The translations under genes were made by a program, and so were the position numbers. DNA of 64,000 bases from JBKCUA01 sp046318675 (GTDB lineage: Bacteria > Pseudomonadota > Alphaproteobacteria > JAJTHO01), in the NCBI GenBank assembly GCA_046318675.1, contig JBKCUA010000032.1, forward strand, positions 14,859 through 78,858, given 5' to 3'. Below the pieces are notes generated by a model. The model did no database searches. It was not told where the DNA came from and worked only from the letters and a program-made list of their open reading frames with translations. Positions 17,312-25,916 of this stretch are shown piece by piece (positions within the stretch are counted from its first letter, which is position 1; each line of letters begins with the position of its first letter).

Positions 17312-18024
17312 AAAGCCAGCGCCGCTTGTAAATCCAGTGTGCCATCGTATAAGGCGCGGCCACTGATAGCTCCGATAATACCCTTGTTTTCTAAGGCTTT
17401 TACAGCACGAATGTCGTCCAGTGACGCAACCCCGCCTGATGCAATAACTGGGAGGTGTGCGGCGGCGGCCATTGCTACGCAGCTCTCGACATTCACCCCT
17501 GTTTTTACCCCATCACGGCCGATATCGGTGTGGATAAGGACACTTACCCCGCTGTCGGCGAGCAGGCGCGCCAGATCAGTGGCGCGGGTCGTGCTGGTTT
17601 CCAGCCAGCCAGCGGTGGCAACGTGTCCGTCTCGGCTGTCAATGGATACAGCAATTTTGCCGGGGAAGGCTTTGCAGGCTTCTCGTACTAGTTGGGGATT
17701 GGTGAGGGCTACGGTGCCAAGAATAACGCGGTCAATGCCCACAGCTAACCACGCATCCATGCTGGCCAAAGAGCGGATACCCCCGCCGAGCTGAATAGAC
17801 ACCCGCGCTGCCCTACGGATGGCTTTGATAGCGGCGATATTAACGGCTTGACCGCTGCGCGCGCCGTCGAGATCAACAACATGGAGCCAAGTTGCACCGG
17901 CAGCGGCAAACGTGGCAGCCTGTTCGCCGGGGTCATCATTATAAACAGTGACTTTATTATAGTCACCGTGGGTCAAGCGCACACACGCGCCGTCCAGCAA
18001 GTCAATAGCAGGAAAAAGAAGCAT
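17305..18024 (-). CDS. hisA: ProFAR isomerase
   Basis: A 239-residue TIM barrel (MLLFPAIDLLDGACVRL), homologous to HisF, with the catalytic Asp in AIDL and another in IHTDIGRDG, and phosphate loops GGGIRS and ASGGVAS. It isomerises ProFAR to PRFAR, the HisF substrate. The upstream gene is mutM instead of hisH, so the his cluster is reduced to hisAF here. Confidence 0.95.
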   Translation of the reverse strand: MLLFPAIDLLDGACVRLTHGDYNKVTVYNDDPGEQAATFAAAGATWLHVVDLDGARSGQAVNIAAIKAIRRAARVSIQLGGGIRSLASMDAWLAVGIDRVILGTVALTNPQLVREACKAFPGKIAVSIDSRDGHVATAGWLETSTTRATDLARLLADSGVSVLIHTDIGRDGVKTGVNVESCVAMAAAAHLPVIASGGVASLDDIRAVKALENKGIIGAISGRALYDGTLDLQAALALC

Positions 18025-18074
18025 TTTGTATTCTTAGAGCTCTTGTAGGGCTAGAGCAAGTCCTAGGCGGCGGG

Positions 18075-18893
18075 CTAAAACTGCTGCGTGGGGCAGTAAT
18101 AACTCTGCCGCCCGGCTTGGGTTAGTGTTTGTACAGTACAGCCGCCCTTACATTGACCGCAAGGCTTACCGCCACGACCATAAACCATAAATTGATGTTG
18201 AAAAACACCAAGTTCCCCCGTTGGCGCACGATGATCCCGCAGGGTACTACCCCCAGCTTGAATAGCGGCTTGCAAGACTTTTTGACAGGCGGATACTAAA
18301 GCAGCTGTTTCTTGAAGGGTAAGGCTGTCACTATGCCGGGTAGGGTGAATCTTTGCAGCAAACAGAATCTCTGACGCATAAATATTACCAATCCCGGCGA
18401 TAAGATTTTGGGCAAGCAATGCCACTTTAATAGGACGCCGACTGCGTTGAAAGCGAGCGTATAAAACATCGGCATCAAGCTCCTCAGGCTCAACACCTAG
18501 TACTGCAAGCCACGGATGATTCGCTGGGTTACTGGTTACATCCATCATGCCAAAACGACGCGGATCATTAAAGGCGACTGTTATACCGTTATCCAAAACA
18601 AACATCACGTGATCATGTTTTGCACGAACAAACCCCGCCGTGGGAGAAAAACGGAATGATCCGGACATCCCTAAATGCACAATAAGGGTATCGCCACTGT
18701 TCAAATCGAGCAGCAGGTATTTACCGCGCCGTCTAATTTCCTTGAAGGTATTTCCGGCAAGCCGCGCGACCAAGTCTTTGGGCAAGGCAAAGCGCAGGTT
18801 ATCCCGTGCCAAATGAACCCCTGCAACTTTTTTGCTTAACAGCAATGATTGAAGGCCACGCCGAACAGTTTCAACCTCTGGCAATTCTGGCAT
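18075..18893 (-). CDS. mutM: Formamidopyrimidine-DNA glycosylase
   Basis: A 272-residue base-excision repair enzyme. It starts M-PELPEVETVRRGL, with the catalytic N-terminal Pro and Glu after Met removal. The helix-two-turn-helix region includes NLIAGIGNIYASEILF. It removes 8-oxoguanine. The C-terminal zinc finger reads CGQC...YYCPTQQF: three Cys are present, but the fourth ligand of the usual CPxCQ ending is Gln. It starts 3 bp after the cysS stop. Confidence 0.93.
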   Translation of the reverse strand: MPELPEVETVRRGLQSLLLSKKVAGVHLARDNLRFALPKDLVARLAGNTFKEIRRRGKYLLLDLNSGDTLIVHLGMSGSFRFSPTAGFVRAKHDHVMFVLDNGITVAFNDPRRFGMMDVTSNPANHPWLAVLGVEPEELDADVLYARFQRSRRPIKVALLAQNLIAGIGNIYASEILFAAKIHPTRHSDSLTLQETAALVSACQKVLQAAIQAGGSTLRDHRAPTGELGVFQHQFMVYGRGGKPCGQCKGGCTVQTLTQAGRQSYYCPTQQF

Positions 18894-18896
18894 ACA

Positions 18897-20261
18897 TTAA
18901 ACCCGCCGCCACGTGGTGCCCTGGGGGGTGTCCTCCAGAATAATTCCTTGCTCTAACAATTCAGCGCGTATCGCATCAGCACCAGCAAAATCCCTAGCTT
19001 TGCGCGCTGCCAGACGGGCAGCTATTTTAGCTTCAATAAAACTACTGTCAGTCCCATCCCCTTGGAACCAAACTTTAGGGTGTTCCGAAAAAAAACCCAA
19101 CATATTCCCGGCTCCTAATAGCCGTGCTTTAATATCCCGGCGAACAGCGTTGTTGGTAGTTTTAAAAAAATCTCCCGCCAGTTCAAATAAACGCGCAAAA
19201 GCTAATGGCGTATTAAGATCATCACACAGTGCCAACGCCACAGCATCATCATGAAGAAGCGTCACCGCTTCAGCCTCCGTCTCCAATAAAACTTTATAAA
19301 GCCGATCAAGATTGGCTTTCGCTTGGGTCAGTCCCTCGTACGTCCAATCCAACGGCTGGCGGTAATGCGCCGACAGCATCAGCCACCGCATGGCTTCAGG
19401 GCGATAGCGTTGCCGCAGCTCCTGCACCGACTGCCAATTACCCAAAGACTTGGACATTTTCTCGCCACCCACGGTAACAAACCCATTATGGAGCCAAAAG
19501 CGGACAAAATCACCGCCATAGCCGCACATACTCTGGGCACGCTCATTCTCATGATGGGGAAATATTAAATCATTACCGCCGCCATGAATATCAATAGTCT
19601 CACCCAAATGGCGGTGAATCATTGCCGAGCATTCTAAATGCCATCCCGGACGACCAAACCCGTAGGGGCTTTCAAAGCCCGGCTGGCCTATGGATGAGGG
19701 TTTCCACAAGATAAAATCCTCAGGATTGCGCTTATACGCCGCAACCTCTACCCGTGCGCCCGCCTGACATTCCGCCTCACCACGATGAGACAACCCTCCA
19801 TAATCAGCAAAAGAAGCCACATCAAACAACACGTGCTGATCAGCAATGTAGGCATGACCGCGCAGCAATAATGCCTCAATAAGAGCCACCATCGCCGGGA
19901 TCGTATCCGTTGCTTTTGGCTCTATCGTCGGGGGAAGACAGCCTAGTGCCGCCATATCCTCTCGATACGCGGCCGTATAACGGGAAGTGATGACCGCAAT
20001 ATCTTCCCTGCGTTCTGCTGCTGCAGCAATAATTTTATCATCAATATCAGTAATATTGCGGGCATAAACAACATCGCGGTAATGCCAGCGCAATACACGA
20101 AAAAGAACATCAAACACAACCGCTGAACGGGCATTGCCAATATGAGCCACATCATACACCGTCGGACCGCATACATACAGCGTCACCCGATCAGGCTGGC
20201 GGGGCACGAACAGCTCTTTCCTGCGTGTACGTGTATTGGTGAGGTATAAAGCGGGTAGCAC
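18897..20261 (-). CDS. cysS: Cysteinyl-tRNA synthetase
   Basis: A 454-residue class I synthetase with the HIGH motif as HIGN (YDVAHIGNARS), zinc ligands Cys (CGPTVYD) and HLECSAMI plus HHENERAQS, and the KMSKS loop GEKMSKSLGN. The start is GTG at 20261 behind AGGAAC. It is full length for the family. It follows the PAP2 gene by 12 bp on the same strand and precedes mutM by 3 bp. Confidence 0.95.
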   Translation of the reverse strand: MLPALYLTNTRTRRKELFVPRQPDRVTLYVCGPTVYDVAHIGNARSAVVFDVLFRVLRWHYRDVVYARNITDIDDKIIAAAAERREDIAVITSRYTAAYREDMAALGCLPPTIEPKATDTIPAMVALIEALLLRGHAYIADQHVLFDVASFADYGGLSHRGEAECQAGARVEVAAYKRNPEDFILWKPSSIGQPGFESPYGFGRPGWHLECSAMIHRHLGETIDIHGGGNDLIFPHHENERAQSMCGYGGDFVRFWLHNGFVTVGGEKMSKSLGNWQSVQELRQRYRPEAMRWLMLSAHYRQPLDWTYEGLTQAKANLDRLYKVLLETEAEAVTLLHDDAVALALCDDLNTPLAFARLFELAGDFFKTTNNAVRRDIKARLLGAGNMLGFFSEHPKVWFQGDGTDSSFIEAKIAARLAARKARDFAGADAIRAELLEQGIILEDTPQGTTWRRV

Positions 20262-20273
20262 GCAATATTGTTC

Positions 20274-20948
20274 CTAAGATATCTTATTAAAAGATGAAGA
20301 GGGCTTTTTATCGTGTTCGAAGAGCAATCTCCACACAACAGCCGCCACTAGAACCACCATAAGGCCGGAAAAAATAGCATCAGAGATATAATGCGCCCCC
20401 TGCATCACTCTTACTAAACCAAGACCAAGACCAGTGCCAACTCCCAATATAGCCCACAACCGTCGTCGCTGGCGTATCCCTGCCAAGGCAACAAAATAAT
20501 ATCCCACCGACGCATCCCCAGAAGGAAATGAGCAGTTTCTCGGGCATTGATCTGATATTATTCCCACAGGGGTAAAGTGCTTCGAACCGCCGAATTCAAT
20601 GGTCTGGATAGGGCGCGCCCGACCCCAATTATCTTTAAAAACGGTGTTCACCACGATTCCCGGCCCAAGAATAAGAACCAACAACAAATAAAGAGCCTGT
20701 CTTCGGGATATTCCCCAAAGATTCTTTTTATAAAATACTGCCAGGGCAATCCCTGCCACCACCACGGCAACCCCATCCACCGCCTCATTTAGCAGGCGAA
20801 AAAAAGACCATGTCTTCGCAGGAAAAACCCCTTGAGTTGCATCAAAAAAGAGCCTCGAAAACCCGCTGTCATATTGCGGAAAGATATTAAAAAATCCGCC
20901 GACTGCTAACATTCCCGCCAACGAAGCAACAATCACATTCTTGTACAT
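20274..20948 (-). CDS. PAP2-family phosphatase, lipid/undecaprenyl phosphate type
   Basis: A 224-residue membrane protein with about six transmembrane segments and the PAP2 signature: KDNWGRARP (C1), CSFPSGDAS (C2) and VRVMQGAHYISD (C3). C2 has Asp where many family members have the His of PSGH. The ATG at 20948 has GGAGAG upstream and sits 2 bp after the preceding stop; a TTG at 20963 is possible but weaker. The upstream ArnT-like glycosyltransferase suggests a shared role in lipid A or lipid-carrier phosphate chemistry, which is inference. Confidence 0.85.
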   Translation of the reverse strand: MYKNVIVASLAGMLAVGGFFNIFPQYDSGFSRLFFDATQGVFPAKTWSFFRLLNEAVDGVAVVVAGIALAVFYKKNLWGISRRQALYLLLVLILGPGIVVNTVFKDNWGRARPIQTIEFGGSKHFTPVGIISDQCPRNCSFPSGDASVGYYFVALAGIRQRRRLWAILGVGTGLGLGLVRVMQGAHYISDAIFSGLMVVLVAAVVWRLLFEHDKKPSSSFNKIS

Positions 20949-20950
20949 AC

Positions 20951-22339
20951 TTATTCTCTCCAATTACTTACACGGTAAACGGTAATATTTAAAGTGCGTC
21001 CCGGATGCGTGATTGCCTGCACCTCACCTACCACCTCAACAGCTGAAAAATAATCTCTCATGTTGCCCATATCCTCGCGACTGAAAGTAAGAAAAGCTCC
21101 CTCGTGACGCTCACGGACATTGCAGCACAAACTAAAATGATGGGTTGCTACGGGTGCCGGATCGTACACGGAAATATCATCAAGCCCAATCTGGCCTCGG
21201 CCATAATACAACAATAATGCCGTCTGCATCCGATCCCTGGTTAATATTTTGCACATAGGGCACTCTCGCTGGCGCAATGCAAGAAACTGTTCCGTTAAAG
21301 TTTCCATACCGACCAGCCGCCGCAGCGGATCACGCTTCCATGGCAATGCCCCTGACCACCACGGAATACTTAAGGCTATTACCGCCACCACTATGTGCAC
21401 AACTACTGCTCGGCGCAGCCAAGCTTCCCATCCCCGGCTCACACCAATGATAGCCACCAACAGCACCGCCCCCAAATACCCCACCGCCGCCCAATTTGGG
21501 TTTGCCCGGGACAGTATCGCCTGTACGGCAATCAACCCAAAAGGTAATAAGCTTAGCAACAAGGCAATCTTATGATCCCCCGCCAGCCGCCACCCCCGCC
21601 GCCACAATGCTACCCCCAATAAAATAGTCACCAATCCACCCATCAACACCTGACCACTCACAAATTCTAACAAATGCTTGGGGGAAAAAGTAAGGCCACC
21701 GCCACGAATGTTTTCGCCCGTATGATGCCATGTGCTCCCCCCGTGGGAGAGGTTCCATAAAGCATTGGGTATCAGCAACAACAATGCGGGAAGCAGCAGC
21801 CATAATACCCGCCGTCGTGCTAGCACTATAAAAACAGGCAATAAGAATAATGCCGCGTATTTGCTCAATAATCCAAGTCCAAAAGCGATCCCGCCGGAAA
21901 ACTCTTTTTTATGAACCAGCAACAACCAAGTAAGCGCACAGAAAAACAATAGGTACACATCGGTGGAGGCGAGAATGCTGGAAAGAAAAACAGCCGGAAG
22001 GCTAACATACAAAAGCCCCGCCCACGCGCCCACGCTATCGCCGCCCATCCGACGCCCAAGAAATAATAAACAACACGCCGTACCCCCTTGAGCTAAAGGG
22101 CTACCAAGACGCACCCACGCTGCCCCGTCACCTAGCCAAGTACTTACAGCAATCGCCCACGCAATAAATGGCGGCTTAGAAAAGTATCCGGCCGCTGGGT
22201 GCTGTGCCCACACCCAATATTGCGCCTCATCCCCCGACAACGGTAACGGTACCAAAAAAAGGTACAACACCCGCAATACGGTCAAGCCAATAATAAAAAA
22301 CATTACCTGGCGCAGCGATGGAGCCTTGGTGAGAAACAT
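20951..22339 (-). CDS. ArnT/PMT-like polyprenyl-phosphate glycosyltransferase
   Basis: A 462-residue polytopic GT-C enzyme. The N-terminal loop has the acidic motif GDEAQYWVWAQHPAAGYFSKPPFIAW, characteristic of the PMT_2/ArnT group, and about ten hydrophobic helices follow. Such enzymes move a sugar from a polyprenyl-phosphate donor to lipid A, glycan or protein in the periplasm. The acceptor cannot be told from sequence. It heads the minus-strand unit with PAP2, cysS and mutM, divergent from serS. Confidence 0.8.
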   Translation of the reverse strand: MFLTKAPSLRQVMFFIIGLTVLRVLYLFLVPLPLSGDEAQYWVWAQHPAAGYFSKPPFIAWAIAVSTWLGDGAAWVRLGSPLAQGGTACCLLFLGRRMGGDSVGAWAGLLYVSLPAVFLSSILASTDVYLLFFCALTWLLLVHKKEFSGGIAFGLGLLSKYAALFLLPVFIVLARRRVLWLLLPALLLLIPNALWNLSHGGSTWHHTGENIRGGGLTFSPKHLLEFVSGQVLMGGLVTILLGVALWRRGWRLAGDHKIALLLSLLPFGLIAVQAILSRANPNWAAVGYLGAVLLVAIIGVSRGWEAWLRRAVVVHIVVAVIALSIPWWSGALPWKRDPLRRLVGMETLTEQFLALRQRECPMCKILTRDRMQTALLLYYGRGQIGLDDISVYDPAPVATHHFSLCCNVRERHEGAFLTFSREDMGNMRDYFSAVEVVGEVQAITHPGRTLNITVYRVSNWRE

Positions 22340-22384
22340 AACATTGTGCTACGCCATCTGGTAAAAGCGAACAAGAGGTGCCCG

Positions 22385-23647
22385 ATGCATGATATAAAAT
22401 TTATCCGTAGTCAGCCTAATGCCTTTGATGCCGGGCTAGCCCGACGTGGCATAGCGCCGGCGGCGGCCAATATACTAAATATTGATGAAACGCGCCGCAA
22501 CGTACGGGTGCGCCTTGAAGAACAATTGGCACTACGCAATCGTTTATCCGGGATGATCGGTGCCGCCCGGCAAATGGGCAAAATGGACGACGCTGGACGC
22601 CTTACAGCAGAGGTTGCACATCTTAAAGAAAGTATTCCAGCTCTAGAAGCGGAAGAAACCACCTTGGCGGCTAGGCTTGATGAACTGCTGTCCTCCCTCC
22701 CCAACATTCCCGCCCCAGCTCCCATTACCCCCGATGGTGCGGATGAGAATGCTAACGTCGTTCTTAAAACCGTTGGTACACCGCCACAGTTTTCTTTTAC
22801 GCCCAAAGCTCATGAGGCCGTGGGTGAAGCCCTTGGCTTGATGGATTTTGCCGGGGCAGCAAAGCTTTCCGGAGCACGGTTTGTAGCTCTGAAAGGTCGG
22901 CTGGCACGGCTGGAGCGGGCACTGGGGAACTTTATGCTGGACACCCACACGCGGGAGTTTGGCTTTACTGAAGTCTCCCCACCACTCCTCGTGCGGGATA
23001 CCGCCATGCGCGGCACCGGGCAATTGCCCAAATTTGCTGCTGATCAATTTAAGGTAGATGGCGGTTGGTGGCTCATCCCCACCGCTGAGGTGCCCTTAAC
23101 GAACCTCTTTGCCGAGGCAGTATATGATACAGAAATCTTCCCGCAACGCCTTACGGCTTTAACCCCCTGTTTTCGCGCCGAGGCAGGTGCTGCTGGCCGT
23201 GATACCGCCGGGATTATTCGACAACACCAATTTTATAAGGTGGAATTAGTTACCCTTTGCACGGCTGAGCAGGCCGAAACGGAGTTTGAACGAATTTTAA
23301 ACGCGGCCGAGACAATCCTGCAACGCTTGGAATTACCCTACCGCACCCTTGCCCTATGCGCTGGCGACATTGGTTTCTCATCCCGCCGCACGGTGGACAT
23401 CGAAGTCTGGATGCCCTCCCAAAACCGCTACCGGGAGATTTCTAGCGTCTCTTATTTTGACAGCTTCCAAGCTCGCCGCATGGGCGCACGCTTTAAGGGC
23501 AAGGGCGACAAGCAAACTCAATTCCTACACACCCTCAACGGCTCAGGGCTTGCCGTGGGGCGAACGCTGGCAGCCTTGCTGGAGAATTTTCAACAAGAAG
23601 CTGGGGATTTCAAATTACCAAAAGCACTGCACGATTATTTTTTATAA
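22385..23647 (+). CDS. serS: Seryl-tRNA synthetase
   Basis: A 420-residue class II synthetase. A tRNA-binding antiparallel coiled coil (about residues 28-105) precedes the catalytic core with motif 2 (TPCFRAEAGAAGRDTAGIIRQHQFYKVELV) and motif 3 (LNGSGLAVGRTLAALLENFQ). The ATG at 22385 (MHDIKFIRSQPNAF) is preceded by AAGAGGT and matches the family start; the frame is open upstream to 22346. It converges with tolA, the two ends overlapping by 6 bp. Confidence 0.95.
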   Translation: MHDIKFIRSQPNAFDAGLARRGIAPAAANILNIDETRRNVRVRLEEQLALRNRLSGMIGAARQMGKMDDAGRLTAEVAHLKESIPALEAEETTLAARLDELLSSLPNIPAPAPITPDGADENANVVLKTVGTPPQFSFTPKAHEAVGEALGLMDFAGAAKLSGARFVALKGRLARLERALGNFMLDTHTREFGFTEVSPPLLVRDTAMRGTGQLPKFAADQFKVDGGWWLIPTAEVPLTNLFAEAVYDTEIFPQRLTALTPCFRAEAGAAGRDTAGIIRQHQFYKVELVTLCTAEQAETEFERILNAAETILQRLELPYRTLALCAGDIGFSSRRTVDIEVWMPSQNRYREISSVSYFDSFQARRMGARFKGKGDKQTQFLHTLNGSGLAVGRTLAALLENFQQEAGDFKLPKALHDYFL

Positions 23648-24544
23648 TCCGACCATCTGCCGGGGATCAAAGCGAATGGTAAATGTTTTCCATTCATTAA
23701 ACTTCTGTGGCGGCAATGCCAACGGCGTGCATCGGGGATTAAAAAGCGCTCGCACGGCACTTTCGCTGGCCGCAGTATAAAAGAGCGATGGATTGGCCGG
23801 ACTGTTAAGAATTGTGGCTGTACGCACCGTTCGATCAGGGTTCATAACCACACGCAACGTAACAATCAACTCTTCCGGGTTCTTTGCGCCCGCCGGAAAA
23901 TTCCAGCAGCGACCGATCTGCTGCCGCACGGTATCGAGCTCACTGCCCGAAAGCTGATTAGCCAGATCGTCGGCAGGTGCACCAACGGCTCCGCCACCAC
24001 TGGGCACTGTTTTTCCAGGCGTTGCCGCTGCCTGCACAGAAGGTGCAGGCTTTGCCTTCTCAATATTTTTCAGAATACTGCTGGCAAAATCATCGGTGCT
24101 TTCTAGTGGTTCTTTTGCTTTTTTCTCAATGGGTTTTTCTGGGACAGGTTTTTTAACCTCGGGTTTTGGAGGCGGCTTTTTGGCTTCAGGCTTTGGTTCA
24201 ATAACGGGCTTAGGCGGCTCAGGTTTAGGAAGAGGTTTAACCTCTTGAGGTGGCGTTGGTTTGAGGGGTTCGGGTTTGGGTTCAGGCTTAGGAGGGGATG
24301 GCGTTAAAACAGGAGGATTGGGAGCCGGATTTATTGATTGCACGGGAGCGCGTTCAGGAGCCGTGCTACGCTGGCTTAAAACACTGGCATTGACGACCGC
24401 AACCACCAGTTCCTGATCGGGAAATTTGCGTACAGTGTGCGGCAGGCCAAAAATCAAAAGAATTAACATCAATCCGTGAGATATAATAGAAATAAGTAAC
24501 GCATATGACTGCTTACTATCCGCACTAACTGCATCAACGCGCAT
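23642..24544 (-). CDS. tolA: TolA-like periplasm-spanning protein
   Basis: A 300-residue protein with one N-terminal transmembrane helix (about 14-34), a Pro/Lys/Glu-rich extended region (PKPEPKPEPLKPTPP and similar, about 70-145) and a C-terminal TolA/TonB-like domain (about 205-300) with Cys in GRCWNFP and NPRCTPL. It links inner-membrane TolQR to outer-membrane Pal. Its start overlaps the tolR stop by 1 bp. TolB and Pal do not follow; serS converges instead. Confidence 0.88.
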   Translation of the reverse strand: MRVDAVSADSKQSYALLISIISHGLMLILLIFGLPHTVRKFPDQELVVAVVNASVLSQRSTAPERAPVQSINPAPNPPVLTPSPPKPEPKPEPLKPTPPQEVKPLPKPEPPKPVIEPKPEAKKPPPKPEVKKPVPEKPIEKKAKEPLESTDDFASSILKNIEKAKPAPSVQAAATPGKTVPSGGGAVGAPADDLANQLSGSELDTVRQQIGRCWNFPAGAKNPEELIVTLRVVMNPDRTVRTATILNSPANPSLFYTAASESAVRALFNPRCTPLALPPQKFNEWKTFTIRFDPRQMVGL

Positions 24545-24987
24545 TAGCGTCCACTTTCCAACGACTCCGTCACCAACGCTACTTTGGCGTAACCCGCACC
24601 GCTGATCAATCCCATGAGACGCATAACTTGGCCATAACTCAGGTTCTTGTCCGCCCGGACGTAGATGACGGAATCATCTTTACTGGACACTATCGCGCTT
24701 AGTTTTGCCAAAAGCCCCGGTTCATCAAGTTTTGATTCGCCTAGGAATATCTCTCCTTTAGCGGAGAGAGTTACCACAATGGGCTCCTCTTGTTTTTTAA
24801 TAGGTGCCGCTGCACTTTGAGGCAAATCCACCGATACGCCAACTGTAAGCAACGGAGCGGATACCATGAAGATTATAAGCAAAACAAGCATTACATCCAC
24901 AAATGGTGTAATATTGATATCAGGCTTCAACGCAAAATTACCCCGCCTGCGTCGCCCCGTTGAAGATGATACATTCATAGCCATCAA
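24544..24987 (-). CDS. tolR: TolR/ExbD biopolymer transport protein
   Basis: A 147-residue protein with one transmembrane helix (about 29-49) bearing the proton-path Asp in NITPFVDVMLVLLIIFM, then a periplasmic dimerisation domain. With TolQ it turns proton flow into TolA movement for outer-membrane constriction at division. It overlaps tolQ by 4 bp and tolA by 1 bp. Confidence 0.93.
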   Translation of the reverse strand: MMAMNVSSSTGRRRRGNFALKPDINITPFVDVMLVLLIIFMVSAPLLTVGVSVDLPQSAAAPIKKQEEPIVVTLSAKGEIFLGESKLDEPGLLAKLSAIVSSKDDSVIYVRADKNLSYGQVMRLMGLISGAGYAKVALVTESLESGR

Positions 24988-25691
24988 GCACTACCTCCCT
25001 GACGCAGCAACAACGTTGTAATTTCATCCCCAAAAGAATCCAAACGGCCAGCATAACTGTCTATCTTTGCCGCAAAAAAATTGTAAGCAACACTGGCTGG
25101 AATGGCCGCAAACAAACCAATCGCAGTAGCAAACAAAGCCTCGGCAATACCCGGTGCCACAACCGCCAAAGAGGTATTTTTAGAGGCTGCTATAGCCGTA
25201 AAGCTATTCATCACCCCCCACACCGTACCAAACAATCCTACAAAAGGCGCAGCCGATCCGGTTACCGCCAGAAATGTGAGAGACTTGCTTAATGCGGATA
25301 CTTCACGTTCTAGGGCAACCCTAATTGTGCGTTGCACTCGTTCCGGCCATGTGGCTCGATTTGCAGCACTGGGATTGTTGACTCCCATCTGCCATTCCCG
25401 AACAGCGGCACAGAAAATCGCCGACATAGGCTCTTTGGGTCGATCCGCCAGCTTTTGGTACAAAATTTCAAGGGAGGAACTGTTCCAGAAAGCCTCAGAA
25501 AAAACAGCCGATTCCGCCTCAAGGCGTCGCATTAAAAGAATTTTGCTGATAATAACAGTCCACGTCCAAACTGACACAACAAGCAGCGCAACCATGACTG
25601 TTTTAACTACAATATCAGCCATCAAAAACAGATCCGCAATGGACAACGACGCGCCGACAGCCGCAAGGCCAGATTGATGTAAGGGTTCCAT
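24984..25691 (-). CDS. tolQ: TolQ/ExbB proton channel protein
   Basis: A 235-residue MotA/TolQ/ExbB-family protein with three transmembrane helices (about 22-42, 138-160 and 172-195) and the conserved FVGLFGTVWGVMNSF region. It forms the stator-like channel around TolR. The ATG at 25691 has CGGAG upstream. It is the first gene of tolQRA, divergent from rne; ybgC, often upstream, is absent. Confidence 0.93.
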   Translation of the reverse strand: MEPLHQSGLAAVGASLSIADLFLMADIVVKTVMVALLVVSVWTWTVIISKILLMRRLEAESAVFSEAFWNSSSLEILYQKLADRPKEPMSAIFCAAVREWQMGVNNPSAANRATWPERVQRTIRVALEREVSALSKSLTFLAVTGSAAPFVGLFGTVWGVMNSFTAIAASKNTSLAVVAPGIAEALFATAIGLFAAIPASVAYNFFAAKIDSYAGRLDSFGDEITTLLLRQGGSA

Positions 25692-25916
25692 GGAAACTAT
25701 AACTCCGCTAAATGAGATAGTACCTTAGTTAAAGCGAGTCCACAGATGATCAAGGGGATATTTTACCTAAAAACACCTCCTAAAAAAGATTGCTTGCTTA
25801 AAAATATTTGCGTAATGATGGGGATATTGATTTAGTTTTGCCGTGTTGGCGGTACAGGATATCCAAAATTTTTGATATTCTTTGTGCCGCGTGCGGTCTT
25901 GCGGAGATGTCCTAAT

